Below, piece by piece: positions 1 to 9,070 of a DNA stretch of 64,000 bases. The position numbers were made by a program, and so were the translations under genes. The DNA comes from Streptomyces canus (GTDB lineage: Bacteria > Actinomycetota > Actinomycetes > Streptomycetales > Streptomycetaceae): the NCBI RefSeq assembly GCF_001514145.1, contig NZ_KQ948664.1, forward strand, positions 240,523-304,522, in the 5' to 3' direction. The notes beneath the pieces were generated by a model. The model did no database searches. It was given only the letters and a program-made list of their open reading frames with translations, and had not been told where the DNA came from. Positions within the stretch are counted from its first letter, which is position 1, and the number at the start of each line of letters is the position of its first letter.

Positions 1-235
1 GCAGCACCAGGCACAGCGCGACCGCGTCCAGGCCCGCCCCGCCGTACTCCTCGGCCGACAGCAGGCTCAGCAGGTCCGCGTCGGCGAGCCTGGCCCACAG
101 CGCGCGGTCGAACTCGTCGGCCACGGCACCCGTGGTCAGCGCCGGAGACGGCACCGCGTCCGGCGCGACATCGGCGAACACCCCCCGCGCCGCCTCGGCC
201 GCCGCCTGCTGCTCCTCGCTGAAGGTGAAGTCCAC
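1..235 (-). CDS. acyl-CoA dehydrogenase, N-terminal part (runs off the left edge)
   Basis: Only the first 78 codons are inside the window. Translated from GTG at 235 the protein begins VDFTFSEEQQ and reaches LLSAEEYGGAGLDAVALCLVL, the usual N-terminal helical domain of acyl-CoA dehydrogenases (an FTFSEEQ-like opening, then an EEYGGxG loop). A GGAAGG-type ribosome site lies just upstream. The family oxidises acyl-CoA thioesters with FAD and passes electrons to ETF. The gene follows paaE on the same strand after a 100-bp gap holding two palindromes, one a perfect KstR-type operator, so it probably has its own promoter rather than being the last paa gene. A lipid or steroid side-chain substrate is suggested by the operator only. 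The catalytic Glu region lies outside the window. Confidence 0.85.
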   Translation of the reverse strand, partial: MDFTFSEEQQAAAEAARGVFADVAPDAVPSPALTTGAVADEFDRALWARLADADLLSLLSAEEYGGAGLDAVALCLVL

Positions 236-279
236 GGTCCCTGTCCTTCCGACGGGTCGGCAGATCGGGTCAGCTGATC

Positions 280-292
280 TGACGGTCCGTCA
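280..292. promoter_or_regulatory. 13-bp palindrome TGACGGTCCGTCA upstream of the acyl-CoA dehydrogenase
   Basis: Two 6-bp arms (TGACGG / CCGTCA) flank one central base. The site lies 45 bp upstream of the GTG start and 3 bp from the KstR-like palindrome. Its form fits a TetR-family operator, but no regulator can be named from the sequence. Confidence 0.45.
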
Positions 293-295
293 AGA

Positions 296-309
296 TAGAA
301 CAGGTTCTA
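296..309. promoter_or_regulatory. KstR-type operator (TAGAACAGGTTCTA)
   Basis: The 14-bp palindrome matches the published KstR consensus TNNAACNNGTTNNA at every fixed position and has two perfect 6-bp arms. KstR is the TetR repressor of cholesterol/lipid catabolism in mycobacteria and rhodococci. The site lies between the paaE stop (336) and the dehydrogenase start (235), so it should control the latter. That a KstR homologue acts here is inferred. Confidence 0.6.
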
Positions 310-335
310 GAAGAAGGGAACGGGCTCCCCTCGAC

Positions 336-1394
336 CTACCTGTCGAAGTCCAGCTCCACCTTCTCCGTCACCGGATGCGACTGGCACGCCAGTACATAGC
401 CCGCCTGTGTCTCCTCCGGCTCCAGCGCGAAGTTGCGGTCCATGCGCACCTCGCCGGAGACCAGGAAGGCCCGGCAGGTCCCGCACACCCCGCCCTTGCA
501 GGCGTAGGGCGCGTCGGACCGGTTGCGCAGCACCGTCTCCAGAAGCGACTCACCGTCCTGGACGGGCCAGCTGCCGCCACGTCCGTCGAGCCGGGCGGTC
601 ACCGTGCTGTGCGCGGGCGCGGGGGCCGTCTGCGCAGGGGCAGCCCCGGCATCCACATGGAAGATCTCCTCATGGATACGGGTACGGGCAACCCCGAGCT
701 CCCGCAGCGCCTTCTCCGCGCCCTGCACCAGTCCGAACGGTCCGCACAGGAACCACCCCGCCACCCGGTCCACCGGCAGCAGCGCCGGCAGCAGCCCGGT
801 CAGCCGCTCCCGGTCGAGCCGCCCGGACGGCAGCCCTGCCTGCTGCTCCTCCCGGGAGAGCACCGTGACCAGCTGGAAGCGCTCGGGGTGGCGGTCCTTC
901 AGGTCGGCGACCTCCTCCAGGAACATCGTGGACGCCGAGGTGCGGTCGCTGCGGATCAGGCAGAACCGGGCCCCGGGCTCGCGCGCCAGCAGCGTCGCCG
1001 CGATCGACAGCACCGGGGTGATGCCACTGCCGCCGACGATCGCCGCGTACAGACCGGGCGCCGGGGCGAGGGTGAAACGGCCCGCCGGGGTCATCACCTC
1101 CAGCTCGTCACCGACGTTGATCTCCTTGAGCGCGTACGTGGAGAAGGCCCCGCCCTCCACCAGCCGCACGCCGACCCGCAGTGCGCGAGGTCCCTCCGCG
1201 TCGGGTGCCGGGGAGCAGATCGAGTAGGTGCGCCGTATCTCCTGGCCGTCGGCCATGCGGCGCAGGGCGAGATGCTGGCCGGCGGCGTGCCGGTACTCCT
1301 CGCGCAGCTCGGGCGGCACGGTGAGCGTCAGGGCCACGGAGTCGTCGGTGAGCCGGTCGACCGCGGCCACCGGGAGCGGGTGGAAGCGGGCCAT
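336..1394 (-). CDS. paaE: PaaE, NAD(P)H:ferredoxin-type reductase of phenylacetyl-CoA epoxidase
   Basis: PaaE passes electrons from NAD(P)H to the diiron subunit PaaA. The 352-residue protein has the family layout: FAD/ferredoxin-reductase domain (RRTYSICS, residues 54-61), nucleotide-binding loop GGSGITP (121-127), an LCGPFGLV segment near 217, and a C-terminal plant-type [2Fe-2S] domain with cysteines 299, 304, 307 and 337. Length is normal for PaaE. I chose ATG 1394, which overlaps the paaD TGA (TGATG) with AAGGAG upstream. An in-frame GTG at 1397 is an alternative. It is the last gene of the paaABCDE operon, translationally coupled to paaD. Confidence 0.95.
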   Translation of the reverse strand: MARFHPLPVAAVDRLTDDSVALTLTVPPELREEYRHAAGQHLALRRMADGQEIRRTYSICSPAPDAEGPRALRVGVRLVEGGAFSTYALKEINVGDELEVMTPAGRFTLAPAPGLYAAIVGGSGITPVLSIAATLLAREPGARFCLIRSDRTSASTMFLEEVADLKDRHPERFQLVTVLSREEQQAGLPSGRLDRERLTGLLPALLPVDRVAGWFLCGPFGLVQGAEKALRELGVARTRIHEEIFHVDAGAAPAQTAPAPAHSTVTARLDGRGGSWPVQDGESLLETVLRNRSDAPYACKGGVCGTCRAFLVSGEVRMDRNFALEPEETQAGYVLACQSHPVTEKVELDFDR

Positions 1395-1921
1395 CACAAC
1401 TCCTTGAAGTGGTCGAACGGTTCACGGCAGTCGAGGCACCGCCGCAGCGCCTTGCACGCGGTGGAGGAGAACCGGCTGAGCAGTTCGGTGTCGGCGGAAC
1501 CGCAGTGCGGGCACAGGACGGCCTCGGCCGCCGGGTCGAGCGTCCGCGTCGGCCCGAGCCGCACCGCGACCGGTCCGGCCGCCGCCGCGAGACGGGGCGG
1601 CGCTATGCCGAACTCCCGCAGCTTGCGGCGCCCTTCGGCCGTGATGTCGTCGGTCGACCAGGCGGGCGCGAGCACCGTGCGGACGGTGACCTCCCGCACG
1701 CCGTGTTCCTGCAGCACCCGCTCTATGTCCAGGGACATCGCCTCGATCGCCGGGCAGCCGGTGTACGTCGGGGTCAGCTCGACCTCGACCGAGTCCGCGT
1801 CCCGGACGTGCACCGCGCGCAGCACACCCAGCTCGTGCAGGGTGAGCACGGGCAGTTCGGGGTCGGGCACCGAACCGGCGAGCGCGAACAGCTCGGTCTC
1901 CAGCGGGGTGAGCGTCACCAT
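1394..1921 (-). CDS. paaD: PaaD, phenylacetyl-CoA epoxidase maturation subunit
   Basis: PaaD belongs to the MIP18/DUF59 family and is thought to help mature or assemble the iron centres of the epoxidase; it is not a catalytic subunit. The 175-residue protein starts MVTLTPLETELFALAGSVPDPELP, contains the DUF59 core (ELTPTYTGCPAIEAMSLDIERVL) with its conserved cysteine, and ends with a zinc-ribbon-like module (CPHCGSADTELLS, then CLDCREPFDHFKEL) as in PaaD proteins. Start ATG 1921 overlaps the end of paaC by 7 bp (ATGGTGA). A longer open frame upstream of 1921 is inside paaC and is not credible coding sequence. Confidence 0.93.
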   Translation of the reverse strand: MVTLTPLETELFALAGSVPDPELPVLTLHELGVLRAVHVRDADSVEVELTPTYTGCPAIEAMSLDIERVLQEHGVREVTVRTVLAPAWSTDDITAEGRRKLREFGIAPPRLAAAAGPVAVRLGPTRTLDPAAEAVLCPHCGSADTELLSRFSSTACKALRRCLDCREPFDHFKEL

Positions 1922-2664
1922 GACGCCCCCGGGTGGCTGCGGTGCAGGTGCTGCATCTCGGCGAGCATCCGGCCGAAGGACTCGGTGTGCAGGCCCTGTC
2001 GTCCGGCCCCGGCGGCCCACGCGCCCGTGCGCGGCCCTTCGGGGACGGTCAGGGTGGCCCTGCGCAGGACCTCGCCCACGGAGGCGAGCCAGGCGGCCTC
2101 CATGCCCTTCCAGTCGACGTCCACTCCCTCCACCGGCTGGAACATCTCACCGGTGAACCGCCACAGCGCCTCGGACGCCCGCCGGGTCCGCTCGTGACTC
2201 TCCGCGGTGCCGTCGCCGAGCCGCAGGGCCCACTGCTCGGCGTGGTCGCGGTGGTAGGCGACCTCCTTGACGGCCTTCGCGGCGAGCGGGGCGAAGGGGC
2301 CGGCGCCCGCGGCCAGTTCGGCGTAGAGCAGGTGCTGATAGGTGGAGAAGTAGAGCTGGCGGACGATGGTGTGGGCGAAGTCGCCGTTTTCCTGCTCCAC
2401 CAGCTGGAGGTTGCGGAAGGCGCGCTCCTCGCGCAGATACGCCAGGTCGTCCTCGTCACCGGCCATGGACAGCAGCAGCCGGGCCTGGCCGAGCAGGTCC
2501 AGGGCGATGTTGGCGAGGGCGACCTCCTCCTCCAGGACGGGGGCGTGGCCCGCCCACTCGCCCAGGCGGTGCGAGAGCACCAGTGCGTCGTCGCCGAGGG
2601 CCAGGGCGGCCGCGGTGGGAGCCGGGGAGGGCGTGGGAGCAGCCGTCGTCTCAGGTGCGGTCAC
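1915..2664 (-). CDS. paaC: PaaC, structural subunit of phenylacetyl-CoA epoxidase
   Basis: PaaC is the ferritin-fold scaffold partner of PaaA; it lacks a working diiron site but is needed for the active heteromeric complex. The 249-residue product starts VTAPETTAAPTPSPAPTAAALALGDDALVLSHRLGEWAGHAPVLEEEVALANIALDLLGQAR and carries helices with LREERAFRNLQLVEQENGDFAHTIVRQLYF and KEVAYHRDHAEQW, as in the family. The N-terminal 20 residues are an Ala/Pro/Thr-rich extension. Start GTG 2664 overlaps the paaB TGA (GTGA), which decides the start against a longer open frame running through paaB. Confidence 0.94.
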   Translation of the reverse strand: MTAPETTAAPTPSPAPTAAALALGDDALVLSHRLGEWAGHAPVLEEEVALANIALDLLGQARLLLSMAGDEDDLAYLREERAFRNLQLVEQENGDFAHTIVRQLYFSTYQHLLYAELAAGAGPFAPLAAKAVKEVAYHRDHAEQWALRLGDGTAESHERTRRASEALWRFTGEMFQPVEGVDVDWKGMEAAWLASVGEVLRRATLTVPEGPRTGAWAAGAGRQGLHTESFGRMLAEMQHLHRSHPGASW

Positions 2665-2944
2665 AGGTGCTTCACCCCTTCCGGGATCTCGTAGAACGTC
2701 GGGTGGCGGTACGGCTTGTCGGCGGACGGCTCGAAGAACGGGTCCTTCTCGTCGGGCGAGGAGGCCGTGACCGCGGACGAGGGGACCACCCAGATCGAGA
2801 CGCCCTCGCCGCGGCGGGTGTACAGATCGCGTGCGTTGCGCAGGGCGAGCTCCGCGTCCGGGGCGTGCAGGCTGCCGGCATGGGTGTGGGAGAGGCCGCG
2901 GCGTGAGCGCACGAAAACCTCCCACAGGGGCCAGTCGGTGTTCG

Positions 2945-2948
<4 letters not shown>
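2661..2948 (-). CDS. paaB: PaaB, small subunit of phenylacetyl-CoA epoxidase
   Basis: PaaB is a small bridging subunit that stabilises the PaaAC assembly. The 95-residue protein begins MTNTDWPLWEVFVRSRRGLSH and contains HAGSLHAPDAELALRNARDLYTRRGEGVSIWVV, the family's recognisable core, ending YRHPTFYEIPEGVKHL. Length matches PaaB (about 95). Start ATG 2948 overlaps the paaA stop in ATGA, and its own stop overlaps the paaC GTG, so the three genes are translationally coupled. Nothing is unusual. Confidence 0.95.
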
Positions 2949-3952
<1,004 letters not shown>

Positions 3953-3992
3953 GAGGCCCCCTCGACCTGGGCTCCGCCGGAACCTGCTCCCG

Positions 3993-4006
3993 ACCGATCG
4001 TTCGGT
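3993..4006. promoter_or_regulatory. PaaR-type operator upstream of paaA (ACCGATCGTTCGGT)
   Basis: Matches the core ACCGNNCGNNCGGT that I recall for the TetR regulator PaaR of Corynebacterium glutamicum phenylacetate genes. It sits 41 bp before the paaA start. Near-identical palindromes occur at 9001-9014 and 11780-11793. Binding is inferred. Confidence 0.65.
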
Positions 4007-4050
4007 TCGTGCGATTCCATGGTGTGCCGGGCGCCGTAAGGTGTCAACCG

Positions 4051-4084
4051 CTGTGGAAAACCCACGGGCTCCCTGTGGAAAACC
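4051..4084 (+). repeat. two copies of CTGTGGAAAACC in the paaA upstream region
   Basis: Exact copies lie at 4051-4062 and 4073-4084. The region 3953-4263 (311 bp) holds no gene, only the PaaR-type operator and this pair. A third exact copy is at 9038-9049 and a variant (CTGTGGAGAACC) at 11723-11734, each near another PaaR-type site. The complement contains TTTTCCACA, one base off classic DnaA-box forms. Function unknown. Confidence 0.5.
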
Positions 4085-4263
4085 GGGGCGGGAGTGAGAA
4101 CGGCCACGGCGGGGCCGGTCGGAAGGGGCTGTGCGGGGCGGTCGGGCCTGAGTACCGTGCCGGTGCGAGCCGCGGCGCGGCGGGTGCGCGCGTCGGCCAC
4201 CGGCCGCTGCGGTCCCCCGCGGCCAGGCGGCGGTGAACGGACCGGAATCGGGAACGGGGCGGA

Positions 4264-5148
4264 ATGGACGCGTACGACGGAGGCTCGAACGCCCGGCGAC
4301 AACCGGGCGCCCCGAGCGAGCCGGGCGATGCCCCTGAGCCGGAGGGGCCGGACGGGCCGGAGACGACGCAGGCGCCAGGTGAGCCGGCCGCGCTCTCCCA
4401 GCCGCAGGAGGAGTTCCCCGCACCGGATCGTCAGCCCGCCGACCCCGCTGAGATACGCCGGCCTGCAGCACCCCCCGCCCCCTACGGCGACCCCCACCTC
4501 CCTACCGGCGTGGCCGCTCTCTCCCTGCGCTATCAGATCGGCGTCGCCCTGGCGCTCGCCGTCGTGGCCGTCGCCGTCTGTGTGCACATAGGGATGGTGT
4601 TCTTGCACGTCGCGCCGCAGAACACGGTGACCAAGCAGCACGGCAGGGCGGTCGACGACTGGGTCTACCCCGAGTTCGAGCAGAACTGGAAGCTCTTCGC
4701 GCCGAACCCGCTCCAGGTGAACATCGCGGTGCAGGTCCGGGCCCGGATACGCAGCGCCGACGGCGGCAGCCGTACGACCGGGTGGTACGACCTGTCCGCC
4801 CAGGACGGCCGGGCCATAGACGGCAACCTGCTGCCCAGCCACACCCAGCAGAACGAGCTGCGGCGCTCCTGGGACCTCTTCGTCGCCACGCACGACGCCG
4901 ACAACCGCCCGGTCGGCCTGCGCGGCACCCTCTCCGAGACCTATCTGCGCCGCATCGTCGTGCTGCGCCTGGAGCGCGACGACGCGACCGCGCCGGGCGA
5001 CGTCCTCGTGAGCGTCCAGGTCCGCTCCAGGACCACGAACGTGCCTCCGCCGAAGTGGAGCGAGGAGAAGGTCTCTGTGCAGCCGGTCTACCGCGAGCTG
5101 CCCTGGTGGGCCGTGACGGCGGACGACACCGAGGGGAGCGTCCGGTGA
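4264..5148 (+). CDS. DUF5819-type membrane protein
   Basis: The 294-residue protein has a long acidic, Pro/Gln-rich cytoplasmic N-terminus (about 1-80), one strong membrane helix (about 90-115, QIGVALALAVVAVAVCVHIGMVFLHV), and an outward domain with a YPEFEQNWKLFAPNPLQVNIAVQVRARI segment that I associate with DUF5819. No catalytic motif is visible. It overlaps the next gene by GTGA. In actinobacteria DUF5819 proteins often sit beside HTTM-domain proteins, as here, so the two probably act together in the membrane, perhaps as scaffold and enzyme. RBS is weak (GGGGCGGA directly before ATG). Confidence 0.75.
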   Translation: MDAYDGGSNARRQPGAPSEPGDAPEPEGPDGPETTQAPGEPAALSQPQEEFPAPDRQPADPAEIRRPAAPPAPYGDPHLPTGVAALSLRYQIGVALALAVVAVAVCVHIGMVFLHVAPQNTVTKQHGRAVDDWVYPEFEQNWKLFAPNPLQVNIAVQVRARIRSADGGSRTTGWYDLSAQDGRAIDGNLLPSHTQQNELRRSWDLFVATHDADNRPVGLRGTLSETYLRRIVVLRLERDDATAPGDVLVSVQVRSRTTNVPPPKWSEEKVSVQPVYRELPWWAVTADDTEGSVR

Positions 5149-6479
5149 ACCGCTTCGCCCTGGCGGTGTCGACCGGCATCGCGCGCGTCACCGAGACCGC
5201 TCTCGGCCCCTACCAGACCGCGATGATCCGCATCGGCTTCAGCGCGACCTGGCTGCTGTTCCTGCTGCGCGAGTTCCCGCACCGCCAGGAGCTGTACGGC
5301 CCGGACGGTCCCTGGAACTGGAACCTCGCCGAGCAGCTGATCTCGATCAACGGCGCGTTCACGGCCCTGATGTGGTCGGACGGCCGGTTCTGGTTCGAGA
5401 CCGTCTACGTGATGGCCGTCCTGTCGAGCCTTCTGCTGCTGCTCGGCTGGCGCACCCGCGCGATGTCCGTGCTCTTCATGGTCGGCGTGCTCTCGCTGCA
5501 GAACCGCAGCATCTTCATGGGCGACGGCGGCGACAACGTCCTGCATCTGATGTGCATCTATCTCGTCTTCACACGCTGCGGCCAGGTCTGGTCGCTGGAC
5601 GAGCGGCGGGCCCGGCGCTCGCGGGAGGCACGCGCGCGTGGGGAGCATGTCGTGGACCGGGCCGGTCCGGCCCTGTGGGGTGCCCTCGGGCTCGTGCTGG
5701 TGTCGGCGGCCTTCCTGGGCAAGCTGAACGGCGACTGGTTCGTCCCGGCGCTTCTGTGGGTCCTGTGGTCGGCACAGGCCCTGTGGTGGGTGGTGGGACG
5801 GTTCGCCCGGTCCGGCCAGCCGCGGATCATGCTCGACGTCGTCGCCAACATCGTCCACAACGGCGCCCTGCTCGTGATCATGGCCGAGGCCTGTCTGATC
5901 TACGCGACGGCGGGCTGGTACAAGATCCAGGGCTCCCGTTGGCAGGACGGCACCGCCGTCTACTACCCCCTCCATCTGGACTCCTTCTCGCCGTGGCCCG
6001 CCCTCGCCGACCTGCTGTCGGCGCACGGCGTCATGGTGATGCTGGTGACCTACGGCACGGTCGCCGTGCAGGTCGCGTTCCCCTTCACGCTGTTCAACCG
6101 GCGGGTGAAGAACATCCTGCTGGCCGCGATGATCACCGAGCACGCCGTGATCGCGGTCGTCCTCGGCCTGCCGTTCTTCTCGCTGGCGATGATCGCCGCC
6201 GACTCGGTCTTCCTGCCGACGTCCTTCCTGCGCCGACTCGGCGACGGGGCCGCACACGCGCGTGGCCGTCTGTGGGCGCGTTTCGCGGGTGGGGGCGGCC
6301 CGGGCCCGGGGCTGCCCGGGCAGCCCGGTCCGAAGGGGCAAGTGGGTCTTCAGGGGCAACCGGGTCCCCAGCAGCCGGGCGCACCGAAGGAGCCGGGGTC
6401 CGCGCGAACCCCGGGGCCCACCGGCGGCCCCGGCGACCCAGAGAACCCCGATCACACGCACGTAGGCTTCCCCGCATGA
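5145..6479 (+). CDS. HTTM-domain membrane protein with a Gly/Pro-rich collagen-like tail
   Basis: A 444-residue multi-spanning protein of the HTTM group (horizontally transferred transmembrane domain, related to vitamin-K-dependent gamma-carboxylase). Recognisable segments are RIGFSATWLLFLLREFPHR, the loop NRSIFMGDGGDNVLHLMCIYLVF, GWYKIQGSRWQDGTAVYYPL, and FPFTLFNRRVKNILLAAMITEHAVIAVVLGL. The reaction in bacteria is unknown. The last 60 residues (about 385-444) are Gly-X-Y rich (GPGLPGQPGPKGQVGLQGQPG), resembling a short collagen-like tail. Start GTG 5145 overlaps the DUF5819 stop and the stop overlaps the next ATG, so three genes are translationally coupled. A longer open frame to 4782 lies within DUF5819 and is a shadow. 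Confidence 0.82.
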   Translation: MNRFALAVSTGIARVTETALGPYQTAMIRIGFSATWLLFLLREFPHRQELYGPDGPWNWNLAEQLISINGAFTALMWSDGRFWFETVYVMAVLSSLLLLLGWRTRAMSVLFMVGVLSLQNRSIFMGDGGDNVLHLMCIYLVFTRCGQVWSLDERRARRSREARARGEHVVDRAGPALWGALGLVLVSAAFLGKLNGDWFVPALLWVLWSAQALWWVVGRFARSGQPRIMLDVVANIVHNGALLVIMAEACLIYATAGWYKIQGSRWQDGTAVYYPLHLDSFSPWPALADLLSAHGVMVMLVTYGTVAVQVAFPFTLFNRRVKNILLAAMITEHAVIAVVLGLPFFSLAMIAADSVFLPTSFLRRLGDGAAHARGRLWARFAGGGGPGPGLPGQPGPKGQVGLQGQPGPQQPGAPKEPGSARTPGPTGGPGDPENPDHTHVGFPA

Positions 6480-7222
6480 CCGGTCCCGATCCCGTGAGCC
6501 TGTGGCGCAGGCTCGCCGACGCCTCCGTGCTGCTCGACGGCTTCCACGCCCTCAAACACGCCGTGCGCTTCGGGGCCGACGTCCCGGTGGCGGTCGCCGT
6601 CGACCGGGGCGCCGCGCTCGCCCTGGCCGAGGAGCTGGCGCCGGACGTACGGGACACCCTGGACGCGCTGCTGACACAGGTGCCCGAGTCGGTGTACGCG
6701 TCCCTCGTGCCGCGTCCGCACCCCACGGCGGTGGCGGCTCTGGCCGTACGACCGTCCCGGGTCGCCCATCTCGAGAGGCTGGCGCACACGCCGCGTACCG
6801 CCCCCGTCGTGGTCCTCGACCATCCACGCAACCTCGGCAACGCCGGGGCCGTGATCCGGCTGGCCGCGGGCTTCGGGGCGACCGGCGTGGTCACCACGGG
6901 CACGCTCGACCCGTGGCACCCGACCGTCGTACGTGCCGGCGCGGGCCTGCACTTCGCGACCGCCGTGGAGCGCCTGACCGTCGCCGAGCTGCCGGCCGGC
7001 CCGGTGTTCGCCCTGGACCCGGAGGGCGACGACATCCGGGGCGTGAAGCTCCCGGACGACGCCGTCCTCGCGTTCGGCTCGGAGCGCAGCGGGCTGTCGC
7101 CCGAACTGCGCGCGCGTGCCGGTCGCCTGGTGGCGCTGCCTATGCGCCCCCAGGTCTCCAGCTACAACCTGGCGACGAGCGTGGCGATGACGCTCTACCA
7201 CTGGAGCCTCGGCGGGTCCTAG
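6476..7222 (+). CDS. TrmH/SpoU-family RNA 2'-O-methyltransferase
   Basis: A 248-residue SPOUT methyltransferase that should transfer a methyl group from SAM to a ribose 2'-OH of tRNA or rRNA. The three trefoil-knot motifs are visible: NLGNAGAVIR (119-128), FGSERSGLSPEL (200-211) and SSYNLATSVAMTLYHW (228-243). The N-terminal 100 residues are the variable substrate-recognition part. Start ATG 6476 overlaps the HTTM stop (ATGA). The gene converges with paaN, and both stop codons lie inside one CTAG at 7219-7222. The exact RNA target cannot be told. Coupling to the two membrane genes looks positional. Confidence 0.88.
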   Translation: MTGPDPVSLWRRLADASVLLDGFHALKHAVRFGADVPVAVAVDRGAALALAEELAPDVRDTLDALLTQVPESVYASLVPRPHPTAVAALAVRPSRVAHLERLAHTPRTAPVVVLDHPRNLGNAGAVIRLAAGFGATGVVTTGTLDPWHPTVVRAGAGLHFATAVERLTVAELPAGPVFALDPEGDDIRGVKLPDDAVLAFGSERSGLSPELRARAGRLVALPMRPQVSSYNLATSVAMTLYHWSLGGS

Positions 7223-8910
7223 GCCTCCCGGCGCACCTCGACCACCCGGAAGCGGTTCGCGACGAACGCCCCGTCGCACAGCGCGGCGTTCGCCGCGGGG
7301 TTGCCCCCCGATCCGTGGAAGTCGGAGAACGCGGCCGTCTGGTTGACGTAGACCCCGCCCACGAGGTTCAGCGACAACTGGGCCGCCTCCTCCAGGCAGA
7401 CCTCCTGGACGGCCTGTTCGACCTCCTCGTCGGTGGTGTACGCGCCGACCGTCATGGCGCCCTTCTCGCGAATCGTCCGGCGCAGCAACTCGACCGCGTC
7501 GGAAGCCGAGTCCACCGCCACGGCGAAGGACACCGGCCCGAAGCACTCGCTCATGTAGGCGGCCTCGTCGTCCGGCTTGGCTCCGTCCAGCTTGACGACG
7601 ACCGGGGTGCGCACGACCGCGCCCGGGAACTCCGGGTTGGCGATCTCCCGCGACGCCAGGGCGACTTCTCCAAGCCCCGCCGCGGTCTCCAGGCGCGCCG
7701 TCACGTCCGGGTTGACGATCGCGCCCAGCAGGGCGTTCGCGCGCGCGTCGTCGCCGAGGAGGCCGTCGACGGAGCGGGCCAGGTCGGCGACCACCTCGTC
7801 GAAGGTCTTGGGGCCCTCGTCGGTGCGGATGCCGTCCCGGGGGATCAGCAGGTTCTGCGGGGTCGTGCACATCTGGCCGCTGTACAGCGACAACGAGAAG
7901 GCCAGGTTGGCGAGCATCCCCTTGTAGTCGCCGGCCGACTCCACGAGCACCGAGTTGACGCCGGCCTTCTCCGTGTAGACCTGCGCCTGACGGGCGTTGG
8001 CCTCCAGCCAGTCACCGAACTCCGTCGAGCCGGTGTAGTCGATGATCCGGATCTCCGGGCGCGTGGCCAGGGTCTTCGCGATGCCCTCGCCGGGGCGCTC
8101 GGCGGTGAGCGCCACCAGGTTCGGGTCGAAGCCGGCCTCGCTCAGGACGTCCCGCGCGACCTGGACCGTGAGCGCGAGCGGCAGCACCGCGCGCGGGTGG
8201 GGCTTCACCAGGACCGCGTTGCCGGTGGCCAGGGAGGCGAACAGGCCCGGATAGCCGTTCCACGTCGGGAAGGTGTTGCAGCCGATGACCAGGGCGATCC
8301 CGCGCGGGACCGGGGTGAACTGCTTGGTGAGCGCGAGCGGGTCGCGCTTGCCCTGCGGCTTGGTCCACTCCGCGGTGTCGGGTGTGCGGACCTGCTCCAC
8401 GTACGCGTACGCAACCGCCTCCAGGCCGCGGTCCTGCGCGTGCGGGCCGCCGGCCTGGAACGCCATCATGAACGCCTGGCCGCTGGTGTGCATGACCGCG
8501 TGCGCGAACTCGTGGGTCCGGTCGCTGATCCGCTTGAGGATCTCCAGGCACACCACCGCGCGGATCTCCGCGCCCGCGTCCCGCCACGCCTTCTGGCCGG
8601 CCTTCATCGCGGGCAGCAGCGCGTCCACGTCCGCGTGCGGGTACTCGACGCCCAGCTCGATGCCGTACGGCGAGACCTCGCCGCCCACGAAGCCGTCCGT
8701 GCCGGGCTGGCCGAGGTCGAGTCGGGTGCCCAGGAGGGCGTCGAAGGCGGCCTTGCCCGCCGCCATGTCGAGGCTGCCGTGCTCGCCGTAGGCCTTGGGA
8801 TGCTCCGGGTGCGGGGACCAGTACGCGCGGGTGCGGATCGCTTCGAGCGCCTGGTCGAGGGTGGGCCGGTGCGTGGCGATCAGCTGGTGGACGGTCAGTT
8901 CGGCGGCCAT
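7219..8910 (-). CDS. paaN: PaaN-type aldehyde dehydrogenase of phenylacetate degradation
   Basis: A 563-residue aldehyde-dehydrogenase-fold protein of the PaaN type seen in actinobacterial paa clusters. It probably oxidises the semialdehyde left after ring opening, the dehydrogenase half of PaaZ. ALDH features: IGCNTFPTWNGYPGLFASLATGNAVLVKPHP, TGSTEFG (294-300), EKAGVNS (314-320) and catalytic cysteine C348 in YSGQMCTTPQNLL. There is no C-terminal MaoC hydratase domain, so ring opening needs a separate hydratase not found here. AGGAG lies about 11 bp before ATG 8910. It is divergent from paaH, and a PaaR-type operator at 9001-9014 lies between them. Confidence 0.88.
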   Translation of the reverse strand: MAAELTVHQLIATHRPTLDQALEAIRTRAYWSPHPEHPKAYGEHGSLDMAAGKAAFDALLGTRLDLGQPGTDGFVGGEVSPYGIELGVEYPHADVDALLPAMKAGQKAWRDAGAEIRAVVCLEILKRISDRTHEFAHAVMHTSGQAFMMAFQAGGPHAQDRGLEAVAYAYVEQVRTPDTAEWTKPQGKRDPLALTKQFTPVPRGIALVIGCNTFPTWNGYPGLFASLATGNAVLVKPHPRAVLPLALTVQVARDVLSEAGFDPNLVALTAERPGEGIAKTLATRPEIRIIDYTGSTEFGDWLEANARQAQVYTEKAGVNSVLVESAGDYKGMLANLAFSLSLYSGQMCTTPQNLLIPRDGIRTDEGPKTFDEVVADLARSVDGLLGDDARANALLGAIVNPDVTARLETAAGLGEVALASREIANPEFPGAVVRTPVVVKLDGAKPDDEAAYMSECFGPVSFAVAVDSASDAVELLRRTIREKGAMTVGAYTTDEEVEQAVQEVCLEEAAQLSLNLVGGVYVNQTAAFSDFHGSGGNPAANAALCDGAFVANRFRVVEVRREA

Positions 8911-9000
8911 GCGGGACCAACTCCTCGTCTTTCGAACTCTTCGTCGAGCTCATGACCTGGGCAGAAACATGGGCAGGAACAGCCAGACAGAGTTAGAGTA

Positions 9001-9014
9001 ACCGAACGATCGGT
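9001..9014. promoter_or_regulatory. PaaR-type operator between paaN and paaH (ACCGAACGATCGGT)
   Basis: Fits ACCGNNCGNNCGGT exactly. It lies 90 bp from the paaN start and 56 bp from the paaH start, so one protein bound here could control both directions. A CTGTGGAAAACC copy follows at 9038-9049. Confidence 0.65.
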
Positions 9015-9070
9015 CGGGACAAGGGGGTCCGCCGCATCTGTGGAAAACCCCGTGCGGGAGGATCGCGCAC

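Noticed and set aside
132..2156. 674-residue plus-strand open frame opposite the paa genes
   Set aside because: Arg/Ala/Gly-rich composition without a family match; it is the antisense shadow of paaE, paaD and paaC, which have clear motifs.
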